Origin: Blepharisma japonicum
Taxonomy: Eukaryota; Ciliophora; Heterotrichea; Heterotrichida; Blepharismidae
Assembly (NCBI GenBank): GCA_949751835.1
Contig: CATKHK010000072.1
Coordinates: 178,972 to 242,971, forward strand
DNA: 64,000 nucleotides
Direction of reading: 5' to 3'
Below, piece by piece: positions 54,105-63,902 of the stretch. The notes under the pieces were generated by a model. That model was not told the DNA's origin and did not search any database. It worked only from the letters and a program-made list of their open reading frames with translations. The translations under genes were made by a program, and so were the position numbers. Positions within the stretch are counted from its first letter, which is position 1; every line of letters begins with the position of its first letter.

Positions 54105-55466
54105 ATGGAGGAGGACATAAGAAACAGTCTTATTGACACAGAAGGATCCCACGTAATACTTGTAGAAGATCTTGAAACTCCAACATTAAATAGAGAGACA
54201 TCTGAATATGAGAATTTAGTATATCTGCTTAGTTCTATGGGCTTTAAACCTAAACAAATAGAAACGGCAATTTCATTCGGTGGAGCAAAATCCATTGATG
54301 ATGCCCTTGCCTTTTTACTAAAAGGAGAGAATGGCTATGAGCATCCATTTATACGTAATTCCTAAGTAGCTCAATGAATTAACGATAAGCTCTGCGAAAT
54401 CTGTGATGAAATTGAATCAGAGCACCTTAATTTCCGCGTAGATCACATAAATGATTCAAATCAGACTAGAAATCCTTTAGAAGAATCTAAATCCAGAATA
54501 AGTGATAACCTTCAAGAGCAGATCAGTAAATGGACTTTCCATCAAGAATATTGCTCAATCTGCTATAATGACACAGACTTGGAATGAAGCCATCCAGAAT
54601 GTGGCAGTCACTCCTTTTGCAAAAACTGCATTTTTGAATACCTCAAGGTAAAAATCAATGAATCAAAAGTTGAAAATATTACTTGTCCAGGAGATGGGTG
54701 CCAAAAAGTTTTCACAGAAGAAATGATAAGCATAATCGTTGGAGAAGAACTTTTTCAGAAGTATAAAAAATTTAAATGGAGACTAGAACTCTTAAAAGAT
54801 CCAAGCGTAAAATGGTGCCAAACTCCTAACTGTGAAGGATTTATGAGAGGGAGTAATGACAATCCTCATTTGGTGTGCCCTGTGTGTGGGCTAAACATAT
54901 GCTTTAAATGTGGCAATATCTGACACGGGAAAAAAAATTGCGAAAAAATTATTGATGAAGCATATGAAGTCTGAGCAAAAGGAAAAGAAATTCAACTCTG
55001 TCCGAAGTGCAGAAGAAAAATTGAGAAAGTTGATGGGTGCAATCATATGACCTGCGCTGTATGTGGATATCAGTGATGCTGGCTGTGTCGAGGAGCGTAT
55101 AAGCGAAATCATTTTAGCAGGCTAAACCCATTTGGGTGTCCCAATTTGCAAGCAGGAACTAATACCAGACGAAATTGGCCTCTTTGAAAAATTTATAGAA
55201 GAAGAGCTGGAACTTGCATGTTTTGGATAGGGCTAGTTCTGCTGTTTCCTTTAATATTTCTCTTTTATCCAGCCTGATGGGTTTCTTGCAATTGCTATAG
55301 GAACTGGGAATATCGTATATCCTGCTGCTGTAATTTGTCATTGTGTATCATAATATTTATCCTGTCATTGATTTTAACACCGCCAGCCTATGTGCTAATT
55401 ATCCCTGTACTTGTATGCTATGGATTTGTTACAGTTCTAAAAGAAATAAAGAGAAAGTGCTGTTAG
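54105..55466 (+). CDS. UBA-RBR ubiquitin ligase with C-terminal membrane helices
   Basis: 448 aa after removing the 15-nt intron 54355-54369; many TGA=Trp; stop TAG. A UBA-like three-helix region lies at residues about 35-80 (LVYLLSSMGFKPKQIETAIS). RING1 follows (YCSICYNDTDLEW, SFCKNCIFEYL), then the IBR (VKWCQTPNCEGFM, CGLNICFKCGNIW) and RING2 (LCPKCRRKIEKVDGCNHMTC, CWLC). The Cys in DGCNHM is the expected ubiquitin-accepting residue. Two hydrophobic helices at about 375-395 and 415-440 anchor the C-terminus. RBR ligases pass ubiquitin through a RING2 thioester; membrane-anchored examples include RNF19 and RNF144. Substrates unknown. Confidence 0.92.
54355..54369 (+). other. 15-nt spliceosomal intron
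   Basis: GTAATTCCTAAGTAG, with in-frame TAA if retained; removal joins the UBA-like region to PQWINDKLCEICDEI and the RBR. A at position 10. Confidence 0.92.
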
Positions 55467-55501
55467 ACTCATTAGCTTACTAATTAAATATAATATTTAC
55501 A

Positions 55502-56488
55502 TTATTCTGGGCTTTGCTCACTTTCGCTAATTTCAATGTCAACAGAATTAGCTTTCAAAAGAATCACTTGTTCATGCTTTAATAGCGTTTTTATATCAAA
55601 TCTACTGTGCCTGTATCGGCAAAGTAGGCATCTTTTTGATCCTTTAGATCTGTTAATTCTTTCTTTTGTGGTTTCTCCTGTTATGCACAAAGAAAAATGA
55701 AAAATGCATAGAATTCCTATTAAAATTGTAAGTATAAGTAGCAAAATTGTTAAGACTACAACAATGATCAATATAATTTCTTCTTGATTTATAACTATAT
55801 ACAAATTACATGTCCTTTTCTCATAGCTTCCAGGCTTATAAAACAAAAAAGCTAAAAATCCTGCAAGATCGACTAGCCCTAAAAGTACCAAATGCAGAAC
55901 GAAAATAACGAAATAAATATAATTTCTTGCACCTATGCAGTTGTTTAGATAAGGACAATGGTGGTCAAATAGCTCTACGCAGTTATCACACTTAGCACAA
56001 TGATGAGATCGAGGTGGTCGAAAAATTTCACAAGTCTGGCAAAACTTATATAAAGGTCCATTTTCCATAAATATCACGTCAGCTGTAAAAACCTTGGGAA
56101 CTCCACCTAATGCTTCATAGATTTTTCTTCTTGGAATTATGCCTGGTTCTGTAAGCACGGTAAGAAAATAAAAGAAAATTGTAAAAGTATAGCAGTATAT
56201 CGATAATATTGGGATTACTATAGTGACGTTTTCTCAAAGATAATTTGCAATAAATAAAAAAAAGCTTGAGGGAATTACTATTAGACCAATTAATGTACCA
56301 AAAAAATGAATATTATCACATGAAGGCCCTATCATAAATTTCCCCTTGAATAAAAAACGATTGTTTCCAGGCCAAAGTTCTCATAATTGTTTGTTGTACA
56401 GGTCTGGAGGAAGATAAGGGAACTCAAATGTATTATTAACACTTTGTACTTGAATATCAAAGTCTTCATGATTCTTGTCTGAATTCAT
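55502..56488 (-). CDS. DHHC-type palmitoyl acyltransferase 2
   Basis: 328 aa from ATG at 56486-56488 (MNSDKNHEDFDIQ), TGA=Trp twice in the N-terminal part, stop TAA at 55502-55504. Four membrane helices; the zinc-binding cysteine-rich domain is FCQTCEIFRPPRSHHCAKCD, then ELFDHHCPYLNNCIGARNY with the catalytic DHHC Cys. TTKERINR after the last helix is the TTxE motif. It resembles ZDHHC9/14/18-type enzymes (EPGIIPRR before the CRD). Convergent with the RBR gene, 35 nt between stops. Distinct from the DHHC gene at 40118-41149. Confidence 0.94.
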
Positions 56489-56999
56489 TGTAATTTCTTT
56501 ATCTAATAAAGATTAATTTGATTTTTAAGATGTCAGTATTGAGAGATTTAAGTGGCTATAAAGATTCTTAAAGAAACAATATTATTAGCTAATAGACCAA
56601 ATACTAATTTTAATGATATTCTTGATAAAGTTCGACATGGGCGCTATAAAAATAATTTTTAACAAAAATATAATCCTAGTTTTGCAAGCATCCATATTGG
56701 CGTTAAATAAGCCAGTCCATAGAGAAAAAATTCTTTAAATAAATTATCTTTAGTTTTCCTATATGGACACAATTTTCTTTTCGTTTTTAAAATTGAAATG
56801 TATAGCATTTATTTGTTTATGTTTTTTTGTAAGTAAATTCAAGATATCACAAAGCAAATTAATATCATAGATGTGGTGCTGCAGTATTTTTAAGCTCTCT
56901 TACCAAAATGTATTACGTTTCAAAACCTCAACTGCCTAAAAATGATATTTATACTCCAAAGCCATTATAATAAATTTATTTAAAAATTTCCCAATAAAC
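56489..56999. other. Intergenic region between divergent genes
   Basis: 511 nt upstream of DHHC gene 2 and the PKA-like kinase. AT-rich, no assignable element. Confidence 0.5.
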
Positions 57000-58025
57000 A
57001 TGCGCAGAATTTACTCCCCTTCCCCACGAGAAAAACTTACTTCAGGAAATGCTGATTTTCCAGAAAACTTTAAAGAAAACAGTACAAAATTATCTCTAAG
57101 CCAATTCCAATTACTCCGCACAATTGGAACAGGCTCATACGCAAGAGTAAGACTTGCACTACACATAAGTTCAAATGAAATGGTGGTTATCAAAATGATT
57201 AAAAAATCTTTCGCAGCAAGTGAGAAACATATGAGGCATGTTAAAAACGAGAGGCTAATTCTCCAGCAACTGAGATGCCCATTTATTGTTAGACTATTAG
57301 GAACTTTCCAAGATGAAACTTATCTATACATGGTTCTAGAATTTGTACAAGGAGGTGAAATTTATAGGTTACTCCAACTTGAGCATAGTTTTGATCTTGA
57401 TAAGACTAGATTTTTTGGAGCTGAAATTGTGTCAGCCTTTTCCCATTTGCATAGTAGATCAGTTATTTTCAGGGATTTGAAGCCTGAAAATGTGCTTTTC
57501 TCTACAAGTGGGCATGTGAAATTGGTGGACTTTGGGTTTGCTAAGCATTTGAAAGATGGGGAATTCTCATACACCATGTGTGGCACACCTGATTATTTAG
57601 CGCCAGAAATGATAAGGCAAACAGGACACGAATTTTCTTTAGATTGATGAACTTTAGGGATTTTATTATATGAGCTTCATACTGGCAAAACTCCTTTTTA
57701 TCATAATAATCCTTATGTTATGTACGAAAAAGTTTTGCAAGAAGAAGTTAATTTTCCAGAAAACTTTGATGAAGAATTAAAGGATCTTGTTGCACAGCTT
57801 CTAATTAAGGACTATAGAGAAAGGATAAAATTAGCCAATATTAAAAAGCACTCATTTTTCAGGAATATCAGCTGAAGACACGTCGAAAAATTAGGATTAG
57901 AGCCATTTTATATTCCTCCTATATCTTCAAAAATTGATTCGTCTAATTTTGAAAGATATGAAGAAGAAAAACAAAACGAGCTTCTTCCACCACCTGACAT
58001 CCCTGATTTGTTCCCAGAATTTTAA
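57000..58025 (+). CDS. PKA-like AGC protein kinase
   Basis: 341 aa, TGA=Trp at subdomain IX (LDWWTLGILLYEL), stop TAA. Kinase core at about 38-290: GTGSYARVRLA, VIKMIKKSF, VIFRDLKPENVL, LVDFGFAK and activation loop YTMCGTPDYLAPEM. The AGC tail ends exactly in FPEF at the C-terminus, like the FxxF end of cAMP-dependent kinase catalytic subunits, which docks on the small lobe. It therefore fits PKA-C better than PKG or PKB, which extend further. N-terminus is short (37 residues) with no acylation signal. Expected to be cAMP-regulated through a separate R subunit, not seen here. Confidence 0.9.
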
Positions 58026-58095
58026 AGTCGGATAATATTCGTCTTTTTGGGAGCTTTAATATAATAAATTTATATTGTGTAAATCATTTATATAA

Positions 58096-61000
58096 ATGGA
58101 GCCACAGTTACGAAACCAAAAACCTCGAATTATTTATGTTGCTGGTGGACCAGGCAGTGGCAAAGGCACCCAATGTGCCATCATGGTAAAAGAGCTCGGC
58201 TACAATCACACTTCAATTGGAGATCTTATGAGGGCTGAAATCAAAGCTGGATCGCAAGAAGGCAAAGCAGTTGAAGCGATAGTTAAATCAGGAAATCTCG
58301 TCCCAAAAGAACTAACTGTATCTCTTCTCCTCAAAGCTTTACAGAAGATGAAAGCCAATACTATCTTAATTGACGGCTTTCCTCGTAGCAACGAACAAGC
58401 AGTTTATCTTGAACAAATAACCCAGCCAATTGACTACATTTTATTATTTGATACAGACCAGGAAGACGTGCTAGTTAATAGACTTATAGAAAGAGGTTTA
58501 ACAAGTGGAAGGGCTGACGATAAAGCTGAAACTATTAGATATCGTTTTCAAGTTTATAAAAATGAAAGTGCGCCTGTCATTTCTTTGTATGATCCTTTTA
58601 ATGTGATAAGAAGGGTTGAATGCTTAGCACCTATAGAAGAAGTGACAAAAAGGACAATTAAAGCTCTGAGACCTGAAGTATATTTTGTGATTGGACCGAA
58701 GTTTTCAGGGAAAAGTACTGTTTCTTCATATCTGGTATCTAGATTTCAGCTGCATTATATTAGCTTGGATGAGGTTAAAAGAAAGGGAAAAGGGAAAAAT
58801 GCTGTGACACTTACGAATGACTATGAAATTGCTGATTCATTGATACACACGCTACAGCAGCTTAGAAACCAATATAGGGTTGTAATAGAAGGGTTCCCTG
58901 AAAACCTCATCCAAGCTAAAAGGTTTACAAAAATCCTTGGAGACCCTAATAGAGTGATTTATTTGAAATGCTCAAAAGATGTAGCCCAGCAAAGGCTTTT
59001 AGCTATTGGCAAGCAGTCTTCTGTCTATATATGCCCACCTGAGTTTAACTCAATTTATGAAAAATTCTCAGCCTCAATCCCCAGCATTTCAACTTATTAT
59101 AAAAACTTGGGAGACCATTATGGAGAAATCCAAGTCAATGATAAAGAAGTAGACTATATAGCAGATAAAGCTTCAAAGATTATCCAGCCAAAAGTCATCA
59201 TGATAAGAGGAAAAATCTGTCAGCCATTTTTGAAATATATTGAATCTAAAGGATATAAACTTGTAAATGCATGCCATTTATTAGTGCTATGAAGAGAAGC
59301 AAGAGGACTTTCTAATACAGTTGGAATTGAAGAGCCTTCAGATGATAGAGAGTTAATTTCCATTCTAAAAAATGTGCTGTTTAGTGGAAATGGTGTAAGT
59401 AAGTTCGCAATTTATAATTTTGCTTTGAAAAACGCAAGTTTAGTAATGGAGTTTGAAGGGATGGTTTGCGATATTTCTACTGTATATTATTTATATTCAA
59501 CTCCATTCCCAAAAATAGATGATGAAGCTACTCATTGTCTTTTTTCAATGGGAAAAATGCACTTTATTGACACTTACAAAGTAAGCAGAGGATCAAATTT
59601 AACGGATAGTGATAGGAGCTATTTTGATATGGTCATGAAAGAAGTCCATGAAAAATCAAGATCTTGGGCAATCTTAGTAATTGGGCCGACACTGAGTGGA
59701 AAAACTGAGGTAAGTAATTTTATTTCACAAAAGATGGGATATCCTCTTGTTAACTACAATGCTATTATTGAAGAAACAAAAGCTCAGCTATCAACAGAAG
59801 AGGAACCAAAAGAGTCCTTAACTTATTCTGAATTTCTTGGTGGTGTCCAAAAATACTTATCAAAATTTTCAAATAAATTTTTGGTTTTTGATGGCTTGCC
59901 GCCTGCAGAACAAATGTTCGCTGGAAAAGATGAAACTTTCCCAGAATTCCAAGCTCCAGAAGGAGAAATCGAAGAAGAAGTAGCAATAAATATGAAATCA
60001 GATGAAATAGCAAAAAGAGCTAGCGCGTTTATTGAAAAATTGCCATTATTACTAACAATCGAACTTGAATGCACTATGGAAATCTGTGAAAAAAGATACA
60101 GAGAAAAAAATGAAGTTAACCCAGATGACGCTCTTCCTGCAGAAGGCCGAAAAGAAATCCTCGAAACAATAAAAGTTCATGAGAAGATTTCTAAAGGAAG
60201 CGATTTAATTCCCCATAGAATTCCAAGGTGCCTTGCGATTGATTCTTCGTCAAAAACTCTTCCTCAAATAAAAAATACAATATTATCTAACTTAGAAAGA
60301 AGAGTTATTTTGATCCGAGAATCTTGGCTTCCGCCTGAAGTTTTAAGCATGTTTTACTGGAAAAATCAACTTTTCCACATTGAATTACAAACAATTCTCC
60401 AAAAGGGAGAATCTAGACTTGACGAGGTTGGGGAAAAGCTGAGAAGAGGAGTTTATGACCCTAAAATACGTGTAGAATTAATAAAAGAAGAAATTGAATC
60501 GCGCCCATTGAGAGATACTATCATAATTATTTCTGGATTTGAGGTAAACGAAACTGATGAGTATCTGAGCGGCTTAGAAGAACTTATGCTAATAGAAAGA
60601 GAAATCGGCAGAGTTCAAGCACTTATTATTTTCAGCGATGAACTTGATGAAGTTGATATTGAAATGATCCCAGTGAGGAAAAGAAAACCAAAAATAAAGA
60701 AGGACAAAGAAGAAGAAGATAAAGATGAGAAAGAAGAAAAAAGCTCAGATGAAGAAGAACAGAAATCAATCAGCATAAGAAAAGAAATTGAAGAGATCCC
60801 TGAAGAAGTCCATATGTGGAATAACAACCAAAGATCGAATTTTAGTAAGGTCTTTCATCATTATCAAGGAATCAGGTCTCAGCTTAGAAGAGTTGAGCTA
60901 AAAGGCGAAGACATGCTTAGCACAATATTGAAAACTCTGAGAAGAGTTATAGAAGAAAAAGATATCAGATGGAATATTCAGTTCTTGCTTGATGACTCAG

Positions 61001-61104
61001 ATTCAAGGATTCTGCAATCAGAAGTACTAGGAATTCAGTATCCACCAACAACTCCATTCCAGCAAATACTTCCACTTGATATAAGGAACTTGGGGAAAAA
61101 ATAA
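58096..61104 (+). CDS. Multi-domain adenylate kinase-like protein, 1002 aa
   Basis: One frame with TGA=Trp at 59290-59292, stop TAA. Domain 1 (about 10-195) is a complete short-form adenylate kinase: GGPGSGKGTQ, GDLMRAEI, IDGFPRSNEQ, RLIERGLTSGRADD. Domain 2 (about 197-370) keeps a P-loop-like GPKFSGKST and EGFPEN. A third P-loop-like unit starts near 530 (IGPTLSGKTEVS, FDGLPP). A fourth weak unit precedes a Lys/Glu-rich linker (about 860-895) and a C-terminal helical region. Repeats of this kind occur in AK7/AK8/AK9-type proteins, often ciliary, where they balance ATP, ADP and AMP. Only domain 1 looks fully competent. Confidence 0.88.
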
Positions 61105-61150
61105 AATAATATTTATTAGTTTAATATATTTTCTCGGTTAAAACATTTTT

Positions 61151-62504
61151 CTAATTCTCTTGGCTTTCAAAAGATTGTACATAATATGTGAGAATTAAAT
61201 AAAATCCTTTGAGTTTGAGATTTCCATGGTAGTGCTCAATCGCTTTCTTTTTCGAATCTCTTTTCTTAGCTCTTAAATCCATAAATGTGTGTAATGGCCT
61301 CATGCCATAATAATACTGAATTAATATTACAAGTAAGCTTCTTTCATGATGTAGTTTAGCGATCTCTAATAGTTCATCAGTGAAATCTTTAGGCGCCTAT
61401 CTAAATAAACCATACAGTTATTCCTAAATTTTCCTTATCGCTTTCTTTAGCTACTTTTAGCCTCGACTTAGAAACATCATTGAAATCTTGAGATGCTGTA
61501 GATCCAAACAAAGGAGAAAAATTAGAATAGGATATATTGCTATGATTTGAAGCATCCAATACATCAGAAAAATTAATTCTCAAAGGAGTTATGCCCATCT
61601 TACTTGCATGAGTTTCAGGAGAAGATATAGAATCTTGTCTCATAGGACTTGGTATCAGTGATAGTGGAGATTCAGTCAATCCAAAACTATGTTCAAGAGG
61701 CAATGCATCATGGCAAAAAGATTGAAGAAGACTTCCCATTTCATCAATTCTTGACTTATCATCAGGATTCAGCTTTCTCATTTCAACGTATTCTTGCCAT
61801 TTGTTATAAGCAGTAATCACAAGTTGCAATTGATAATGTCTTTCCGCTATACCCATCTTATTTCTAATTGATCTTCTTGCTTTTTCAGTAATTTTTTTCC
61901 ATTCATTTACAAGCACTCTTAATAACTTTTTGTTATAATGGTTACTAGAATTCTTTTCTTTGTCAATTTCGAACTGATAAGTTTTTTTAATTTTTTCAAA
62001 CCCAAACGCATGAAAAAGTTTTGTTTTTTTCATAACGATTTTTTTGATTTTTTGAGCAAATAAACTGCAATGTGAACGTGGGATCGGTTTTTTATTATTC
62101 AGCTTTTTAATCGATTTTGACTCAATTTCAACCTTTTTTCTGATTTCTTTTATCTTTTCTTCAAGCTTTTTGCTTTCGTTTTCTAAGCTCATACGCTTTT
62201 CCTGAAGCTCTTTGAACTTACTTCCTGCTCGGGTGAGAGTTTTATTGGATTCAGTAAGAACTCTCATGGATAATTGGGTGGTTTGAGATCTTTCAATTGA
62301 GACAGGTCTCTTTAACTGACGAACAGGGACATATGAGGAATAGTCTTTTGTAAGGGTTGAATTGGTATATCTTTGTACTGGAGAAAGTGTTGGAGATCTT
62401 GTGGGTGATGGACTTTTGCGATTATTAGGAGAGATATGACGAACTCTATTTCCTGAAGGAATTGGAGATCTTGAGGTAGAGGATTGTGGGCGAGCTTTAT
62501 GCAT
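61151..62504 (-). CDS. Sfi1-like helical-repeat protein, two exons
   Basis: Exon 1 is 61416-62504 (363 codons) and exon 2 is 61151-61396 (81 codons plus TAG), about 444 aa in all. The N-terminal 110 residues are Ser/Pro/Arg-rich (SSTSRSPIPSGNRVRH). A coiled coil follows, then amphipathic repeats with a spaced His/Leu/Trp pattern (ERHYQLQLVITAYNKWQEYV; LVNEWKKITEKA). Exon 2 continues the pattern (EHYHGNLKLKGFYLILTYYV), supporting one gene. Such repeats in Sfi1 bind centrin at basal bodies. The exon junction is unusual: a consensus 15-nt intron leads to a stop four codons later, while a 19-nt intron keeps the frame. Confidence 0.65.
61397..61415 (-). other. Probable 19-nt intron (15-nt consensus plus ATAG)
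   Basis: GTATGGTTTATTTAGATAG. The first 15 nt match all other introns here (GTA start, A at 10, TAG end), but only the 19-nt form joins exon 1 to the open downstream frame. An A also lies six from the 3' end in the 19-nt form. Confidence 0.5.
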
Positions 62505-62927
62505 CTGTTATTTTTAAATATGAATTGTTAAAAAATCAAAAAGTAAAACTTTTAAAAAATAGATAAGTCTTCAATTAAATATAAATTTTAAAAATTTTTA
62601 GTTGAGTGGAATTATTTATGATAAAAACTATGAATATCGAAGAAAAATTTAAGAATTAAACAAAATTTCATATTTTCGACAAATTTAAATGTATTTGTAT
62701 TTGTCTATAGCTATAATTTACGGTGAAAATATTAGTTTAGCAAACCTCTTATGAATTAGAAATAAATTTTACATTAGCTAAACGGTAGCACTTTTAGCCT
62801 TATAAAATAATACCTTAAAATTTTATTTAGTGATTAAATTATTATCATTCTTCCCCTTGCATAGTTAGGTCATGCATTTAGCGTCCACGTGGAGCATTTT
62901 GGGAGCCAAGCCTGCTCACTTTATGCT

Positions 62928-62956
62928 GCATGCTTCCATTGGCTCTGAAAGCATGC
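62928..62956 (+). other. Perfect 8-bp hairpin in a GC-richer island
   Basis: GCATGCTT at 62928-62935 pairs with AAGCATGC at 62949-62956 across a 13-nt loop. A perfect palindrome TCCACGTGGA lies upstream near 62884-62893. Could be a non-coding RNA or a spacer element. Confidence 0.4.
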
Positions 62957-63824
62957 TATATGTGTGCCTGAGCAATATTAGTTCATCAGGGATTATTAAA
63001 ACTTAATATTTTGAGCAATTATAAAACCTCAGCTTAGTTCTTTATCTATTTAATAAATTTAATAATTGGAATAATTATTTCCAGAGAGCTTTTAAATATA
63101 ATACTTCTCTGTGTTTCGAAGCCGCTAGCAAGAGCTATTTTTAATCCTAAAATTCAATTGTATCAATTTGATCACCTTAAGATGTGAATAATAAGTTTAG
63201 GAATTGTTGAACTTTTATTTAAAATCAAATAGAATGGCTATTACATACACATATATCTGCCAAAATAAAGTGGACTAAATTTTACAATTCTTTTATTTCT
63301 TTATAAAATTATCAATAAATTTAGAATAATAAATATTCAAATATTAGCAAATGCCTTTTTATCAAATAATTCTTATTTCATGAAGGCAAAAATGCTTAAA
63401 ACCAGTTTTTCAATTTTCAATGTCACTATAAGGGCATCCATTTTTGTGTCCTTCTTCCTCCGCCATCTTTAATTATTTTTCCATTTTGACTTCGTCATTT
63501 TTCCAAAATGGCTCCATAGCAAAAAAGTAAAGAAAAAAATTTTTTGTATATATAAGAGGGGTTGAAAAGAAAAATGGAAATAGAGTAAGAGCTGCTAGTA
63601 CCCATGTGAGGAACGAGCTGTGAAAATTACCATTTTTTACCGCAGGATGGCCTTTTATGCAGGTCATGACTGCAACAACCCCTAGAATCCACATATGTGT
63701 TTTGACTTGAGGCTGTTTTGCGATAAGGAATACAGCTGTTTGCCTGAGGGTTATTGTACCAATTGCCTGAGTATCACTTTTGAAAGAAAGTGCAGTAACT
63801 TAGGGCTGCTCTGTAGTTGGCCTA

Positions 63825-63840
63825 GCTATACTCGTATAGC
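63825..63840 (+). other. Hairpin in the rRNA leader
   Basis: GCTATA-CTCG-TATAGC: six base pairs closing a tetraloop, 63 nt before the 18S 5' end. Stable stem-loops close to the mature end are common in 5' external transcribed spacers. Confidence 0.45.
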
Positions 63841-63902
63841 CAGTCTCAATTAGATAGAGTGAGTGAGGTGAAGGTGTCAGAATTGACGTTTTCATTGATA
63901 GT

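Larger units (their letters stand above)
62505..63902. other. rRNA-unit upstream spacer and leader (presumed IGS/5' ETS)
   Basis: 1398 nt between the Sfi1-like gene start and the 18S 5' end. The first 370 nt are AT-rich intergenic DNA. At about 62880-62990 composition becomes more balanced with a hairpin. From about 63580 onward it is again less AT-rich and structured, as expected of a transcribed leader. No protein gene is convincing; an antisense open frame (63473-63802) is probably a by-product. Confidence 0.6.

Noticed and set aside
63473-63802. Antisense open frame of about 110 codons in the rRNA leader, hydrophobic in part
   Set aside because: It overlaps the presumed rRNA leader, ends in Lys/Phe-rich composition typical of AT runs, and I cannot tie it to any family. 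Homologues in unrelated rDNA leaders or a transcript on the minus strand would be needed.
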